A DNA stretch of 64,000 nucleotides, from contig NZ_JAHCMB010000168.1 in the NCBI RefSeq assembly GCF_019904155.1, positions 371 to 64,370 of the forward strand, given 5' to 3'. The notes below the pieces were generated by a model. The model was not told the origin of the DNA. It searched no databases and was given only the letters and a program-made list of their open reading frames with translations. Source of the stretch: Paenibacillus sinensis (GTDB lineage Bacteria; Bacillota; Bacilli; Paenibacillales; Paenibacillaceae). Within the stretch, counting starts at the first letter, position 1; the number at the start of each line of letters is the position of its first letter. Positions 41,673 through 51,108 of the stretch are shown piece by piece. The translations under genes and the position numbers were made by a program.

Positions 41673-42752
41673 TCACACAAGAAAGAACGAGACGCCCAGG
41701 ATAACATAAACGGCGAGCAGCAGCAGTCCCTCGTACCAGTTGGTCGCGCCGTCCTGTGTAATCGACTTGGCGATAAAGACGGCAACGCCGATCGCAACCA
41801 GCTCAATTGTGGTGAAGACGATGTCCATGGTGCTTCCCATAAAATAGCTGGCGAAGATCAGCACGGGAGCTACAAACAGGGCGATCTGCAGACTGCTGCC
41901 GACAGCGATTTCCACAGCCGCGCCGATTTTGTTCTTCATGGCCAGCATGATGGCGGCACTGTGCTCCGCGGCATTGCCGATAATGGCGACAAGGAAGGCG
42001 CCGACGAATAGCTCGCTGAGACCGAAGCGCTCGGTCAAACTCTCCAGCGTTCCGACCAGCCATTCACTGACGAACGCGACCATAACGGTGGCAAGCACCA
42101 AATACAAGATCGACTGGCCTTTGGACCAAGATGGCGCATGCTCGTTCGGGAGCTCCTCCTCGCCGTCTGAGGTGACGTCATCCAGATATTTTTTATGCGT
42201 AATCATGGAGAAGGCCAGCCAGGCTATGTACGATACGATCAGGACGCCTGCCACAACCAGACTGAGCGTCGCAGTCTCGTTCTTCGTGATAGAGTGGGTA
42301 TTCAGGAACATGGCCGGCACGAACAGGGCGATGACGCCAACAATCATCAGAGAGCCGTTCAGCCCCGCAAGCGTGATGTTGAAATTCTGCACCTTGTACT
42401 TCATGCCGCCGGCAAAAATGCTCAGGCCGAGTACGAGCAGCAGGTTGCCGATGATGGAGCCGGTCAAGCTCGCTTTAACCATGTCATAGAGTCCTTCCTT
42501 AACGAGAAAGAAGGCGATAATGAGTTCCGCTGCATTGCCGAAGGTCGCATTCAGGAAGCCGCCGAGTCGCTGACCGGCATAATGCGCTACGCTTTCGGTC
42601 GCTCTGCCGAGGAAACCGGCGACAAAGACCACCGATATTGCCGAGATCACGAATTGGAGGGTGTGGTCCCAGTTGGCGTAATGTCCGATTGCGCTAAGTA
42701 CGAAGAAAATAAAAAGCAGTGAAGTTGAAATCCACTTCTTCAAATCATGCAC
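41673..42752 (-). CDS. calcium/proton antiporter of the CAX family
   Basis: A 359-residue membrane protein with 11 or so helices in two inverted halves. Both alpha-repeat signatures are present: NATFGNAAELIIAFF in the first half and AIIGNAAEHSAAIM in the second, with the ion-binding Glu in each. An acidic loop (DDVTSDGEEELPNEHAP, about residues 195-211) separates the halves. Such CAX/ChaA-like antiporters export Ca2+ (and Na+ or Mn2+ in some) against H+. Monocistronic. Confidence 0.92.
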   Translation of the reverse strand: MHDLKKWISTSLLFIFFVLSAIGHYANWDHTLQFVISAISVVFVAGFLGRATESVAHYAGQRLGGFLNATFGNAAELIIAFFLVKEGLYDMVKASLTGSIIGNLLLVLGLSIFAGGMKYKVQNFNITLAGLNGSLMIVGVIALFVPAMFLNTHSITKNETATLSLVVAGVLIVSYIAWLAFSMITHKKYLDDVTSDGEEELPNEHAPSWSKGQSILYLVLATVMVAFVSEWLVGTLESLTERFGLSELFVGAFLVAIIGNAAEHSAAIMLAMKNKIGAAVEIAVGSSLQIALFVAPVLIFASYFMGSTMDIVFTTIELVAIGVAVFIAKSITQDGATNWYEGLLLLAVYVILGVSFFLV

Positions 42753-42835
42753 ACCCCGATCTTGTATATGTATAGTAACTTCTTTCTCAATATACCCAAA
42801 TTGTTCCTTAGTGTAAACGAAAGTGCGGAACTCAT

Positions 42836-42865
42836 TTGCTTTTTGGCCTGTTTAGGATTTACAAT
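42836..42865 (+). promoter_or_regulatory. sigma-A promoter of the Asp23-type gene
   Basis: TTGCTT, an 18-base spacer, TACAAT; the start codon is 30 bases further on. Confidence 0.5.
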
Positions 42866-42895
42866 AATTGATAATGAGTGTAAGGGGGAAAGGGC

Positions 42896-43261
42896 ATGGC
42901 GGAACAACTTCAACTGGAAATGGGCAATATACGTATCTCAAACGATGTAGTCTCGAAAATTGCTGGAATGGCTACCTTGGAGACTCCGGGAATCGCAGCC
43001 ATGTCGGGAGGCCTGTCGGAAGGCTGGGCGAAGCGTCTCAGCGGCAAGAACGTGCAGAAAGGCGTCACAGTCGAGGTCGGTCAGCTTGAAGCGGCAATCG
43101 ACCTGCGGATTATCGTTCTATACGAGACGCCGATCCACGAGGTATGCCGGATGCTGCAGCAGAACGTGCGTGAGGCGGTTGAGAGCATGACGGGCCTGCG
43201 CGTCGTTGAAGTGAACGTCAAAGTCGAAGGCGTGGCCTTTAAGAACGACGAAATTTCATAA
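42896..43261 (+). CDS. Asp23/Gls24 family envelope stress protein
   Basis: A 121-residue protein of the DUF322/Asp23 family, related to YloU and YqhY. The typical order is visible: GNIRISNDVVSKIAGMATLETPGIAAMSGG, then GVTVEVGQ, IDLRIIVLYETPIHEVCRMLQQNVREAVESMTGL and VVEVNVKVEGVAF. Members form membrane-near filaments or modulate lipid synthesis; the exact role is open. GGAAAGGGC precedes the ATG. Terminator 35 bases after the stop. Confidence 0.93.
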   Translation: MAEQLQLEMGNIRISNDVVSKIAGMATLETPGIAAMSGGLSEGWAKRLSGKNVQKGVTVEVGQLEAAIDLRIIVLYETPIHEVCRMLQQNVREAVESMTGLRVVEVNVKVEGVAFKNDEIS

Positions 43262-43296
43262 TCGGTTACCGCCGGATACGCGCGATGCCGGATAAC

Positions 43297-43335
43297 AAAA
43301 AGGATGTCCTTCCGATTGGGAGGGCATCCTTTTTT
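43297..43335. terminator. terminator after the Asp23-type gene
   Basis: AAAAGGATGTCCT pairs with AGGGCATCCTTTT, followed by T residues; the converging ftsW gene also ends here. Confidence 0.85.
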
Positions 43336-43366
43336 GGGGATTACCACGTTAGACGATCACGGCATG

Positions 43367-44611
43367 CTATCCTCTCAGAGAACCCGCACTTCGCGCTTCC
43401 GGGCCTGTAATCCGGACTGACTTCACATGCTCTTCCTTGACAGGCCGTGCGCTTCCGCGGGAGATATTCAGCAGGATACCCATCGACAGCATGGAGACGA
43501 GCAGGGACGAGCCGCCGTAGCTGATGAAAGGAAGGGTAACTCCTGTCAGTGGAATCGTTTTGGTTACACCGCCGATGTTGACGAACGCCTGGATGGCGAT
43601 CATTCCCATAATGCCGATGCCGACGAGTGTTCCGAACGAATCCTTGCACCTTAGAGCCACAAGAATACCCCGCCATATAAAGTATAAATACACCAGAAGG
43701 AATAACAGTGTTCCGACAAATCCGAGTTCTTCGCCGATGACTGAAAAGATAAAGTCCGTATACGGGTAAGGCAGGTAGTAGAGCTTCTGTATCCCTTTGC
43801 CGATGCCGGCTCCGCCTACCCCTCCTTCTCCAAGCGCGGTCAGGGATTGAATAATGTTATACCCCGCCCCCTCAGCATCCTGAAAAGGGTTGATAAACGC
43901 CTGGATGCGTCCCTGGCGGTAGTCCTGTTCCACTTGAGCCTGCTGCGGATGAGAGGAAAGAGAATCAATCGCCATTTTGCCGCCGAATACAAGTCCGAAC
44001 CCGAGAATCACCAGGCCGACGGATGCCAGAATATGCTTGAGGCTGGCTCCCCCGGCGAAAATGACCAGCCCGCTCGTCGCCACCAGAATGAGGCAGGAAC
44101 CGAGGTCAGGCTGCAGCATGATCAGACCGGCGACGACGCCAACGATCACCATGACGGGAATGTAGCCGGACCGCAAATCTCGAAGACGCTCCCCCTTCTT
44201 GCTGATGAGGGCCGACAAGTACAGGATGATCGATATTTTGGCAAGCTCTGTAGGCTGAATGCCGAGGCCGCCGATGTTCATCCAGCTGCTCGCGCCGTTA
44301 ACACGTTCGGCCGTAGCGACAAACAGCAGCAGGGCGAGCGTAATCAGAAACAGCGGGGCGTACCACTTCTTGAATCTGCTGTAAGGGATATTCATCACTG
44401 TGAACATAACGAAGCAGCCGAGGCCTGCCCATATGAGCTGTCTTTTTAAGAAATACAAGGCATCATTCTTGAAGAATAGACTTGAACTGGAGCTGAATAC
44501 CATAATCAGTCCAAAACCGACAAGCAGCAGTGTTAGGATTAACAGTTGAAAATCGGGCGCGCCTTTGGAAGGCGGGCTTTCATTATTTGACTTCATCATA
44601 TGTAGATTCAC
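43367..44611 (-). CDS. ftsW: FtsW/RodA/SpoVE family glycosyltransferase
   Basis: A SEDS-family peptidoglycan polymerase of 414 residues with ten membrane helices. Marks: YFLKRQLIWAGLG, WMNIGGLGIQPTELAKIS, LQPDLGSCLIL, YNIIQSLTALGEGGVGGAGIG, FIFSVIGEELGFVG and TLPFISYGGSSLLVSMLSMG. The Asp of LQPDLG is the catalytic residue of the family. Closest by sense to FtsW/SpoVE (division or cortex), not RodA; a paralogue elsewhere is likely. The start is uncertain: GTG at 44611 is only three bases from GGAGG, and an ATG at 44599 lies 15 bases from it. Confidence 0.9.
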   Translation of the reverse strand: MNLHMMKSNNESPPSKGAPDFQLLILTLLLVGFGLIMVFSSSSSLFFKNDALYFLKRQLIWAGLGCFVMFTVMNIPYSRFKKWYAPLFLITLALLLFVATAERVNGASSWMNIGGLGIQPTELAKISIILYLSALISKKGERLRDLRSGYIPVMVIVGVVAGLIMLQPDLGSCLILVATSGLVIFAGGASLKHILASVGLVILGFGLVFGGKMAIDSLSSHPQQAQVEQDYRQGRIQAFINPFQDAEGAGYNIIQSLTALGEGGVGGAGIGKGIQKLYYLPYPYTDFIFSVIGEELGFVGTLLFLLVYLYFIWRGILVALRCKDSFGTLVGIGIMGMIAIQAFVNIGGVTKTIPLTGVTLPFISYGGSSLLVSMLSMGILLNISRGSARPVKEEHVKSVRITGPEARSAGSLRG

Positions 44612-44774
44612 ACGCCTCCAGAAGCTGTTTCAGCTCAAAAATAAATCCGCCCGTCTCATTTTGTAACGATAGCCGGTACGGAAGATTCTAATGCCTTTTC
44701 TTCCTCATGATAGTATGTTTGGAAAGGCTGTGCAAGGCTTAAGGCAGGCCGGCATACCTCTTTCTCCTCATTTC

Positions 44775-44783
44775 TGCTACAAT
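44775..44783 (+). promoter_or_regulatory. extended -10 promoter of the M20 gene
   Basis: TG, one base, then TACAAT, 64 bases before the ATG. No good -35 is seen. Confidence 0.45.
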
Positions 44784-44846
44784 ACAAGGAAGAAACTGCC
44801 GCGAATAGGAGAGTTGCGGCGGCACTAGCGAAGGGAATGGATATGT

Positions 44847-46028
44847 ATGGAACGGAAACCGATCGAATCGCTGCAGACCGATATGGTGGAATGGCGCCGC
44901 CATCTGCACCGGAATCCGGAGTTGTCCTATCAGGAGCGGGAGACGGCTGATTTTGTAGCCGGCAAGCTGGAGAGCTTCGGGATCGAAGTCAGACGAAGCA
45001 CAGGGGGCTTCGGGCTCACCGGAATTTTGAAAGGGAACCGGCCGGGCGGTACGGTCGTATTACGCGCCGATATGGACGCACTGCCGATCCAGGACGAGAA
45101 AGAATGCGAATACCGCTCAGCCCGTAGCGGCGTGATGCATGCCTGCGGTCATGACGGGCATACGTCGATCCTGCTCGCAGCCGCGAAGTACTACAGCAGC
45201 CGGAGGGAAGAACTGGCGGGCGAGATCCGCTTCCTGTTCCAGCCGGCTGAAGAGGTTTGCCCGGGAGGAGCACTCGGCATGATCGATGAGGGGGTCCTGG
45301 ACGGCGCAGACGCCGTATACGGACTCCATCTATGGACGCCTCTGCCATTCGGAACAGTGGCAAGCGCTCCGGGGCCGCTGATGGCTTCAGCCGATGAATT
45401 CTTCATCGACATTATCGGGCGCGGCGGGCATGCCGGAACGCCACACCGGACGATCGACAGCATCGCGGCCGGAGCGGCCCTGGTGACGCAGCTTCACAGC
45501 ATCGTCAGCCGCTCGGTTGACCCGCTTCAGCCGGCGGTCCTCAATGTAGGCACGATACAGGGCGGATATGCCCAGAACGTCGTTGCCGAGAAATGCCGGA
45601 TCACCGGCACGGTACGCACTTTTGATGACAGCACCCGTCAGATGCTCAGAAGCCGGATTGAGACGATGACCGCCTCGGTTACGGCGGCTTACGGGGCGGA
45701 GTACAAAATCGACTACATGATGGGCTACCCTCCGCTGGAGAACCACGAGGGCGAGACCGCCCGGTTCTTCCGGGAGGCTCCGGCTGCGCTTGGCGGCGAG
45801 GTCAAGGTCGAGATGATGGAGAAGCTGATGCCGGCGGAGGATTTCGCTTATTATGTCCGGCAAATTCCCGGCTGCTTCATGTTCGTGGGAGCGGGCAACC
45901 CGGCGAAGAATGCGATCTATCCGCATCACCATGCGAAATTCGATTTTGACGAGGACGCCTTGATATACGGACTGAAGCTTTTGGTTGCGATGACGGATTC
46001 GCGGCTGAAGGAAGAGCTAGGCGAATAA
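44847..46028 (+). CDS. M20-family amidohydrolase (hippurate hydrolase-like)
   Basis: A 393-residue dizinc or dimanganese amidohydrolase of the M20D group. The metal motif is ACGHDGHTS (C100, H102, H105) with FQPAEE (E135/E136) and a C-terminal His in YPHHHAKFDFDE. Family members remove N-acyl groups from amino acids (hippurate, indole-acetyl or N-acetyl amino acids); the acyl group cannot be predicted. The dimerisation domain begins at ADEFFIDIIGRGGHAGTPH. AAGGGAATGG lies before the ATG. The CBS gene follows 95 bases downstream. Confidence 0.9.
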   Translation: MERKPIESLQTDMVEWRRHLHRNPELSYQERETADFVAGKLESFGIEVRRSTGGFGLTGILKGNRPGGTVVLRADMDALPIQDEKECEYRSARSGVMHACGHDGHTSILLAAAKYYSSRREELAGEIRFLFQPAEEVCPGGALGMIDEGVLDGADAVYGLHLWTPLPFGTVASAPGPLMASADEFFIDIIGRGGHAGTPHRTIDSIAAGAALVTQLHSIVSRSVDPLQPAVLNVGTIQGGYAQNVVAEKCRITGTVRTFDDSTRQMLRSRIETMTASVTAAYGAEYKIDYMMGYPPLENHEGETARFFREAPAALGGEVKVEMMEKLMPAEDFAYYVRQIPGCFMFVGAGNPAKNAIYPHHHAKFDFDEDALIYGLKLLVAMTDSRLKEELGE

Positions 46029-46123
46029 TTAAGCTTCAACAGGAGAACCCTACTTATCGTACGAAAGAGCGCCGTCTGCCTCTGCGCAGGCCGTTCCTTA
46101 ATGCGAAAAGGAGGGTTTTTCTC

Positions 46124-46561
46124 TTGAAGAAGACAGTTCAGGAAGTAATGACGACCCAGCCGGCAACCGTTACGCTGCAGGACAATATTTATGAAGCAGC
46201 CGTGAAGATGCGTGATCATGATACCGGCTTTATTCCGGTTGTGGACTTCTCCGACGGGCATACGCTTATCGGTGTTGTAACGGACCGCGACCTCGTAGTT
46301 CGCGGATATGCAGAGAAGCATTCGGGCTCGACTTCGATCGAGAATGTCATGACAACCGGCATCCGCTGCGCTACCCAGTACATGGAGGTCGATGAAGCGG
46401 CCGAGCTCATGGCCGAGCAGCAAATCCGCCGCCTGCCCGTAACCGACGGAGACAAGCTCATCGGCGTCGTATCGCTTGGCGACTTGGCCGTACGCAACAT
46501 TTATGCCGATAATGCCGGAGATGCCTTGAGCGATATTTCCGAGCAGCACCGGCTGCATTAA
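46124..46561 (+). CDS. tandem CBS-domain protein
   Basis: A 145-residue protein made of two CBS motifs, each ending in GVVTDRDLVVRG (first) and GVVSLGDLAVRN (second), which together form one Bateman module that binds adenine nucleotides. There is no enzymatic domain attached. It resembles the stand-alone stress-type CBS proteins of Bacillus (YhcV/YlbB). The start is TTG at 46124, preceded by AAAGGAGGG; no ATG is available in frame. Terminator 19 bases after the stop. Confidence 0.9.
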   Translation: MKKTVQEVMTTQPATVTLQDNIYEAAVKMRDHDTGFIPVVDFSDGHTLIGVVTDRDLVVRGYAEKHSGSTSIENVMTTGIRCATQYMEVDEAAELMAEQQIRRLPVTDGDKLIGVVSLGDLAVRNIYADNAGDALSDISEQHRLH

Positions 46562-46579
46562 GCCGCTATTATCCCCATC

Positions 46580-46612
46580 AGCTCATTCCCGCTTGCGGGA
46601 TGAGCTTTTTCC
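46580..46612 (+). terminator. terminator after the CBS gene
   Basis: AGCTCATTCCCGC pairs with GCGGGATGAGCT (one bulge) and TTTTT follows. Confidence 0.85.
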
Positions 46613-46673
46613 ATATGTGCATCTTCAGCATTCACAACACTCACAAATTTGAGAGCCGGAAGGAATGAGAGAA

Positions 46674-48443
46674 ATGCTGCAAGGGCCCTGCCTCGTCCGC
46701 TCCGATCGGACGGTTCTGCTGGAATGCGGTCACCCGAATGCCGAGGCAGCCCGGGAATTGCTGCTTCAGATTGCGGAGCTGGTCAAAACTCCGCCCATGT
46801 ATCATACCTACCGCATCACGCCGCTGACGCTGTGGAACGCGGCCTCGCTCGGAATGGATGCGGGAACAGCCGTGAATCGGCTTGAAGATCTGTGCGGCGG
46901 CTCAATGCCGGCCGGAATGTCCCGGTGGATGAAGGAGACGATGTTAAAGTTCGGCACGCTTACCCTTCAGGCTGCCGTGGGCGACGGGCGGCTTGTTCTC
47001 ACGGCAGGGACAACCGCGCTTCTGGATAAGCTGGAAGCGGAGGAGATTACCTCCACTTGCGGCTTTACACGTTCCGGCTCCCTGGAGATGACGGGACCGG
47101 CAGAAGAGCGGGGACGCCTGAAGCAGGGACTGGCCGCCGCAGGCTATCCCGTCCGGGATCAGGCCGGCTGTCAGGAGGGACAGCCGCTCGATGTCCGCTG
47201 GAGGGGGGAGGATGTCTCCTTCCGCCTGCGGGACTACCAGCGTGAAGCTGCGGAAGCGCTCAGCGCTTCCGGCGAGAGCGGTGTAATCGTGCTTCCCTGC
47301 GGCTCCGGAAAGACGGTTGTCGGCATAGCGGTGATGGAGGGACTGAAGTGCGAGACTTTGATCCTGACTTCCAACACCACTTCGGTTATGCAGTGGACGG
47401 AGGAGCTGCGCAGCCGGACAACCCTGGCGTCCGAGGATATCGGTGAATATACGGGAGAGCGCCGGAGTGTAAGACCGGTGACTGTGGCCACTTATCAAAT
47501 GCTGACGCACCGCTCGACCAAAGAGGGCGGCTTTCAGCATATGAAGCTGTTCAAGGAGCGGAATTGGGGATTGATTGTGTACGATGAGGTGCATCTGCTT
47601 CCGGCGCCGGTCTTCCGTGCTACTGCCGGGATTCAGGCTACGCGGAGAGTGGGGCTGACTGCGACGCTGGTCAGGGAGGATGGGCGGGAAGAGGATGTGT
47701 TCTCGCTGATCGGACCGAAACGTTATGACTGTGCCTGGCGGATGCTGGAGGAGGAAGGCTGGATTGCAAAGGTACGTTGCTTTGAGGTTGCGGTGCCCTT
47801 GCAGCGGAAGTTGAGGGAGACTTACCTGTACACGGGAATCAGGGAGAAGTTCCGGCTCGCTTCAACCAATCCCGTCAAGACGGAAGCTGTGGCCGCTATC
47901 CTGAAACGCCATTCCGGGGCGCCGGTCCTGATCATCGGCCAATACCTGGATCAGTTGGAGGTGCTGGCCGATGCCGTCTCGGCTCCGCTGCTTACTGGCC
48001 GGACACCCCAGAAAGAGCGTATGAAGCTATATCAGGAATTTAACGAGGGGAAAATCCGGGTGCTCGTTCTGTCCAAAGTCGCCAATTTCGCGGTCAATCT
48101 TCCCGACGCATCCGTGCTGATTGAGGTGTCTGGCGCCTTTGGCTCGAGACAGGAGGAAGCGCAGCGGCTGGGCCGCATTCTGCGGCCCAAATCCGGAGAT
48201 AATACGGCCTTCTTCTACACGGTCGTGACGGATGACAGCAGGGAGAAGGAATTTGCGCTCCGCCGCAGACTATTCCTGCTGGAACAGGGCTATGCGTATT
48301 CGGAGATCCGGTACGAGACGGGCGGGCTAATGAATCCATTCCCGGTTGAAGACGAGGGCTTCGATGAAGATAAAGACGGAGACTTTAATGTAGATGGAGT
48401 TATGATACAAAGGGAGGCTATGGAGCGAAATGAGACCCTTTAA
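46674..48443 (+). CDS. XPB-type DNA helicase (bacterial XPB)
   Basis: A superfamily 2 helicase of 589 residues. Motifs: RLRDYQREAAEAL (Q/motif 0), Walker A PCGSGKTVVG, YDEVHLLP (DEVH box), VGLTATLVREDGRE (motif III with the RED loop typical of XPB), and motif VI QRLGRILRPK. Its N-terminal 180 residues are an XPB-like damage-recognition domain in short form. Archaeal and mycobacterial XPB are related enzymes with 3'-5' unwinding. The start is chosen at 46674, 9 bases after AAGGA; an ATG at 46665 is possible. The next gene overlaps by 14 bases. Confidence 0.9.
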   Translation: MLQGPCLVRSDRTVLLECGHPNAEAARELLLQIAELVKTPPMYHTYRITPLTLWNAASLGMDAGTAVNRLEDLCGGSMPAGMSRWMKETMLKFGTLTLQAAVGDGRLVLTAGTTALLDKLEAEEITSTCGFTRSGSLEMTGPAEERGRLKQGLAAAGYPVRDQAGCQEGQPLDVRWRGEDVSFRLRDYQREAAEALSASGESGVIVLPCGSGKTVVGIAVMEGLKCETLILTSNTTSVMQWTEELRSRTTLASEDIGEYTGERRSVRPVTVATYQMLTHRSTKEGGFQHMKLFKERNWGLIVYDEVHLLPAPVFRATAGIQATRRVGLTATLVREDGREEDVFSLIGPKRYDCAWRMLEEEGWIAKVRCFEVAVPLQRKLRETYLYTGIREKFRLASTNPVKTEAVAAILKRHSGAPVLIIGQYLDQLEVLADAVSAPLLTGRTPQKERMKLYQEFNEGKIRVLVLSKVANFAVNLPDASVLIEVSGAFGSRQEEAQRLGRILRPKSGDNTAFFYTVVTDDSREKEFALRRRLFLLEQGYAYSEIRYETGGLMNPFPVEDEGFDEDKDGDFNVDGVMIQREAMERNETL

Positions 48444-50577
48444 CCTTTCGCTTTCCTTAAATGGCGAAGAAACCACGGGACACATGGCGTCAACTTGCGG
48501 ACTCCCCATGGTATCCGGCCCGGCCCGCGACGTGCTGGCGCGCATCTGTGCAGTGCAGGCGGACAGACCGTTTCAGGAAGGCGGACGGGACAAACTGCGC
48601 CCTCGATGGATGCCAGCCACCGAATTCCGGCTGGCATTTGACGAACTGTGGCGGGCCGGATATGTTACGGCGTCAAGCCAGGTCGGCGGAGCGCGGAAAT
48701 TCCGGCTGCCGCCAGAGATTTATGAGAGTCTGTTGCCGCACTTGTTCCCAATGGGAGCAGGCATCGGTGATTCGTCACTAAATGAACACTTTGAACCGAT
48801 GTTTGATCTTCAGACAAGCGGCGGGGGAGCTGCGGCGGCAGTCTTCTGCGCTCTGCGGCTTGTGGCTGATGAGGCTCTGCCGGTTACCGGCAAGGGGTTG
48901 ATACATAGAAGAGCGGCGCTCCGCCTTGCGGACGGGATCAAATGGAGCGATGAGCCGTTGCGGGAGCTTGGGATCTTCTCTCCTTACCCGGCCGATTATC
49001 CGTTAACAGCCGTGTTTATGGTGGACCTTCTGCTTCATCTTGAACTTCTGGTTCGCGGCGATGCCGCACTTGTTCCTGATCCGTCCAGGGTGGATGACTG
49101 GCTTGGACTGGATGAACGGTCCATGTCGGCCGTGCTTTACCGCGCGATATCCCGGCGGTACGGCGATTTGTCGCCTGCCAGCAGGCATTTCCGGCGCCTG
49201 ATTCTGTCGCCTGGCTATCGTCCCGGAACCTGGTACAGTGTGCAGGAAATCATCGGCGGAATGAGAGAAATAGGGCTTATGAAGACGGATGATTCCGCCG
49301 CGCTTGAGATTTCCGCCTCCGCGTGGCTGCGCGCCCTTGCCGGGTATGGCTTGTGCGAACTGGACGATGTGTCGGGGGAGCTTGTCTTTCGCTGGACAAA
49401 TGCCAAACCGTCGGATATCAATCCGGCGAATAGGGAATCCGTGATATCCCGGGACAGGGGGACCGGACCTCTTCAGGGGGACGCCCGTTTGTCCCCAGGT
49501 CCCAGCCTGATTGTCCAGCCGGATCTTGAGGTTCTTGTCCAGGAGGAGGCATCCTTCCGAATCCGCTGGAGTCTTGCTTGCTTCGCCGAGCTGGTGCTGG
49601 CGGAAGGAATGTGGAGCTTCCGGCTCACCCGGGAGCAGCTGGAGCAGGCGGCGAAGAGGGGGATGGAGCCCGGGAGAATTGCCGGATGGCTGGAGCGCAT
49701 GTCGGGAGGCAAGCTGCCGTCATCGGTGAGTGCTGCGCTAAGGCAGTGGAGCCTTGGCATCGGGCGTACCTCACTTGGCGAGGCGCTTCTACTCGCCTGC
49801 CGGACGGAGCAGGATGCCGATGCGGTCGACGGACATCCCCGGCTGAAGGAGGGTCTTGAGCGGCTGGGCTCCCGCCATTTCGCAGTACGACCCGGCTGGG
49901 CGGCGAAGGTCCGCAAGGAGCTTGCCACGGCGGGCATGGCGCCGATTGAAGGCCTGGAAAGTGGAGCGACAGGCGATTCATCAGATGTGGAAGGAAGTCT
50001 GCACATCCTGTATGAGCCCTTTGAGCCTGCTGCTCCGGCGCCAGAGGAAGCGGAGGATTATGCTCTTGCGAAAGGTGATAGTGACCTTGCGATTTGTTTG
50101 CCGGAACCAGAACTTCTCTACGGCGAGGCTATTTTATCCGGTGAAGAACCGTTTCGATCTCCGTCCGGCGCAGGCCTGTGGTACAGCGAGGATGATCTGT
50201 TCGGACTCCAGCCAACGCCGCCGCCTGCTCTGGCTGCGCCAGCGGTATTGTGGCCCGATTATGAGCGTGTGCCCTCCTCGTGGTTCCATAAGGGACAGAA
50301 ATACCATATCTCCACCGCCCGCAAGGTAATGGAACAGGCGCTTGAATGGGGGACCAAAGTCAGTCTGACCGTAAACGGCCTTCAGCGGGAATTCATCCCC
50401 GAGTCCCTGCAGCGGGGCGCATGGGAGGTAACCGGTTATTGGTTAGACGCTCCCGGCGATATGCCGAGTGAAGGGATGCTTACCGGCGAGGAATGGGAGG
50501 AGATCGCGCTGATTGTTCCGTCTTTTCCCGGAATGACCTCTTCTTCTTCGGGCGGGGCTTGTGGTATGATAGAATAG
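48430..50577 (+). CDS. XPB-associated protein (Ssl2 N-terminal/Helicase_C_3-like)
   Basis: A 715-residue protein without any ATPase motif. The middle (about residues 330-460) contains PGPSLIVQPDLEVLVQEEAS and RLTREQLEQAAKRGMEPGRIAG, the helicase-associated domain (XPB/Ssl2 N-terminal type) seen as a partner of bacterial XPB. The N-terminal part looks like winged helices (LRPRWMPATEFRLAFDELWR). The C-terminal region is acidic and repeat-free. Overlap with the helicase gene indicates tight coupling. The same pair occurs in mycobacteria (Rv0861c and Rv0862c, by memory), with no defined joint function. Confidence 0.75.
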   Translation: MRPFNLSLSLNGEETTGHMASTCGLPMVSGPARDVLARICAVQADRPFQEGGRDKLRPRWMPATEFRLAFDELWRAGYVTASSQVGGARKFRLPPEIYESLLPHLFPMGAGIGDSSLNEHFEPMFDLQTSGGGAAAAVFCALRLVADEALPVTGKGLIHRRAALRLADGIKWSDEPLRELGIFSPYPADYPLTAVFMVDLLLHLELLVRGDAALVPDPSRVDDWLGLDERSMSAVLYRAISRRYGDLSPASRHFRRLILSPGYRPGTWYSVQEIIGGMREIGLMKTDDSAALEISASAWLRALAGYGLCELDDVSGELVFRWTNAKPSDINPANRESVISRDRGTGPLQGDARLSPGPSLIVQPDLEVLVQEEASFRIRWSLACFAELVLAEGMWSFRLTREQLEQAAKRGMEPGRIAGWLERMSGGKLPSSVSAALRQWSLGIGRTSLGEALLLACRTEQDADAVDGHPRLKEGLERLGSRHFAVRPGWAAKVRKELATAGMAPIEGLESGATGDSSDVEGSLHILYEPFEPAAPAPEEAEDYALAKGDSDLAICLPEPELLYGEAILSGEEPFRSPSGAGLWYSEDDLFGLQPTPPPALAAPAVLWPDYERVPSSWFHKGQKYHISTARKVMEQALEWGTKVSLTVNGLQREFIPESLQRGAWEVTGYWLDAPGDMPSEGMLTGEEWEEIALIVPSFPGMTSSSSGGACGMIE

Positions 50578-50617
50578 TCCACTTCAAAAAAGCGGAACAT
50601 TTCGGACGAAAGTTGAG

Positions 50618-51064
50618 ATGACATTCATGAGCGTAGCGGAATATAATACGGTCGATATGGCCGAAGTGCTGACATACGCCTATGAATTGGGCGATATGAT
50701 TAACCAGTCCGCCGAAGTGGCGGATTATCTATACTGGAAGGAGCGGGTCGCCGCTCATTCCGAGATTCAAAGACTGGTCGCCAAGCTTCAGCGGAAGAAG
50801 GACTTGTTCGAGGAGACGCAGCGCTTCGGGCATTTTCACCCGAATTATCATGCGGCCAAGGATGAGGTTGCCGCAGTTGAGGCGGAGATCGACGCCTATG
50901 ACGAGGTCAAGAGATTCAAACTGGCGGAGAAAGCGCTGGACGATATGCTTCATTCCATGTCGGAGACGATCGCATTCGCGGTATCCGACACCATTAAGGT
51001 TCCGGGCAATGATCCCCTGCCGAAGAGCGGCTGCGGCAGCGGCGGGAAGTGCTCCTGCGGCTGA
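50618..51064 (+). CDS. ylbF: YlbF family protein (RicF)
   Basis: A 148-residue helical protein of the YlbF/YmcA type, one of three partners (RicA, RicF, RicT) that in B. subtilis bind Fe-S clusters, promote RNase Y-dependent mRNA cleavage and support competence, sporulation and biofilm formation. HSEIQRLVAKLQRKKDLFEE, then FGHFHPNYHAAKDEVAAVEAEI, is typical. The last residues hold three cysteines (C139, C145, C147 in GCGSGGKCSCG), plausible Fe-S ligands. Start uncertain: ATG at 50618 or three codons later at 50627. It lies 40 bases after the XPB partner gene, so they are likely co-transcribed. Confidence 0.88.
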   Translation: MTFMSVAEYNTVDMAEVLTYAYELGDMINQSAEVADYLYWKERVAAHSEIQRLVAKLQRKKDLFEETQRFGHFHPNYHAAKDEVAAVEAEIDAYDEVKRFKLAEKALDDMLHSMSETIAFAVSDTIKVPGNDPLPKSGCGSGGKCSCG

Positions 51065-51108
51065 TGCGCCAATAAGGAAACTCACGAGAGAGAAAGGCGG
51101 AGAAGGAC

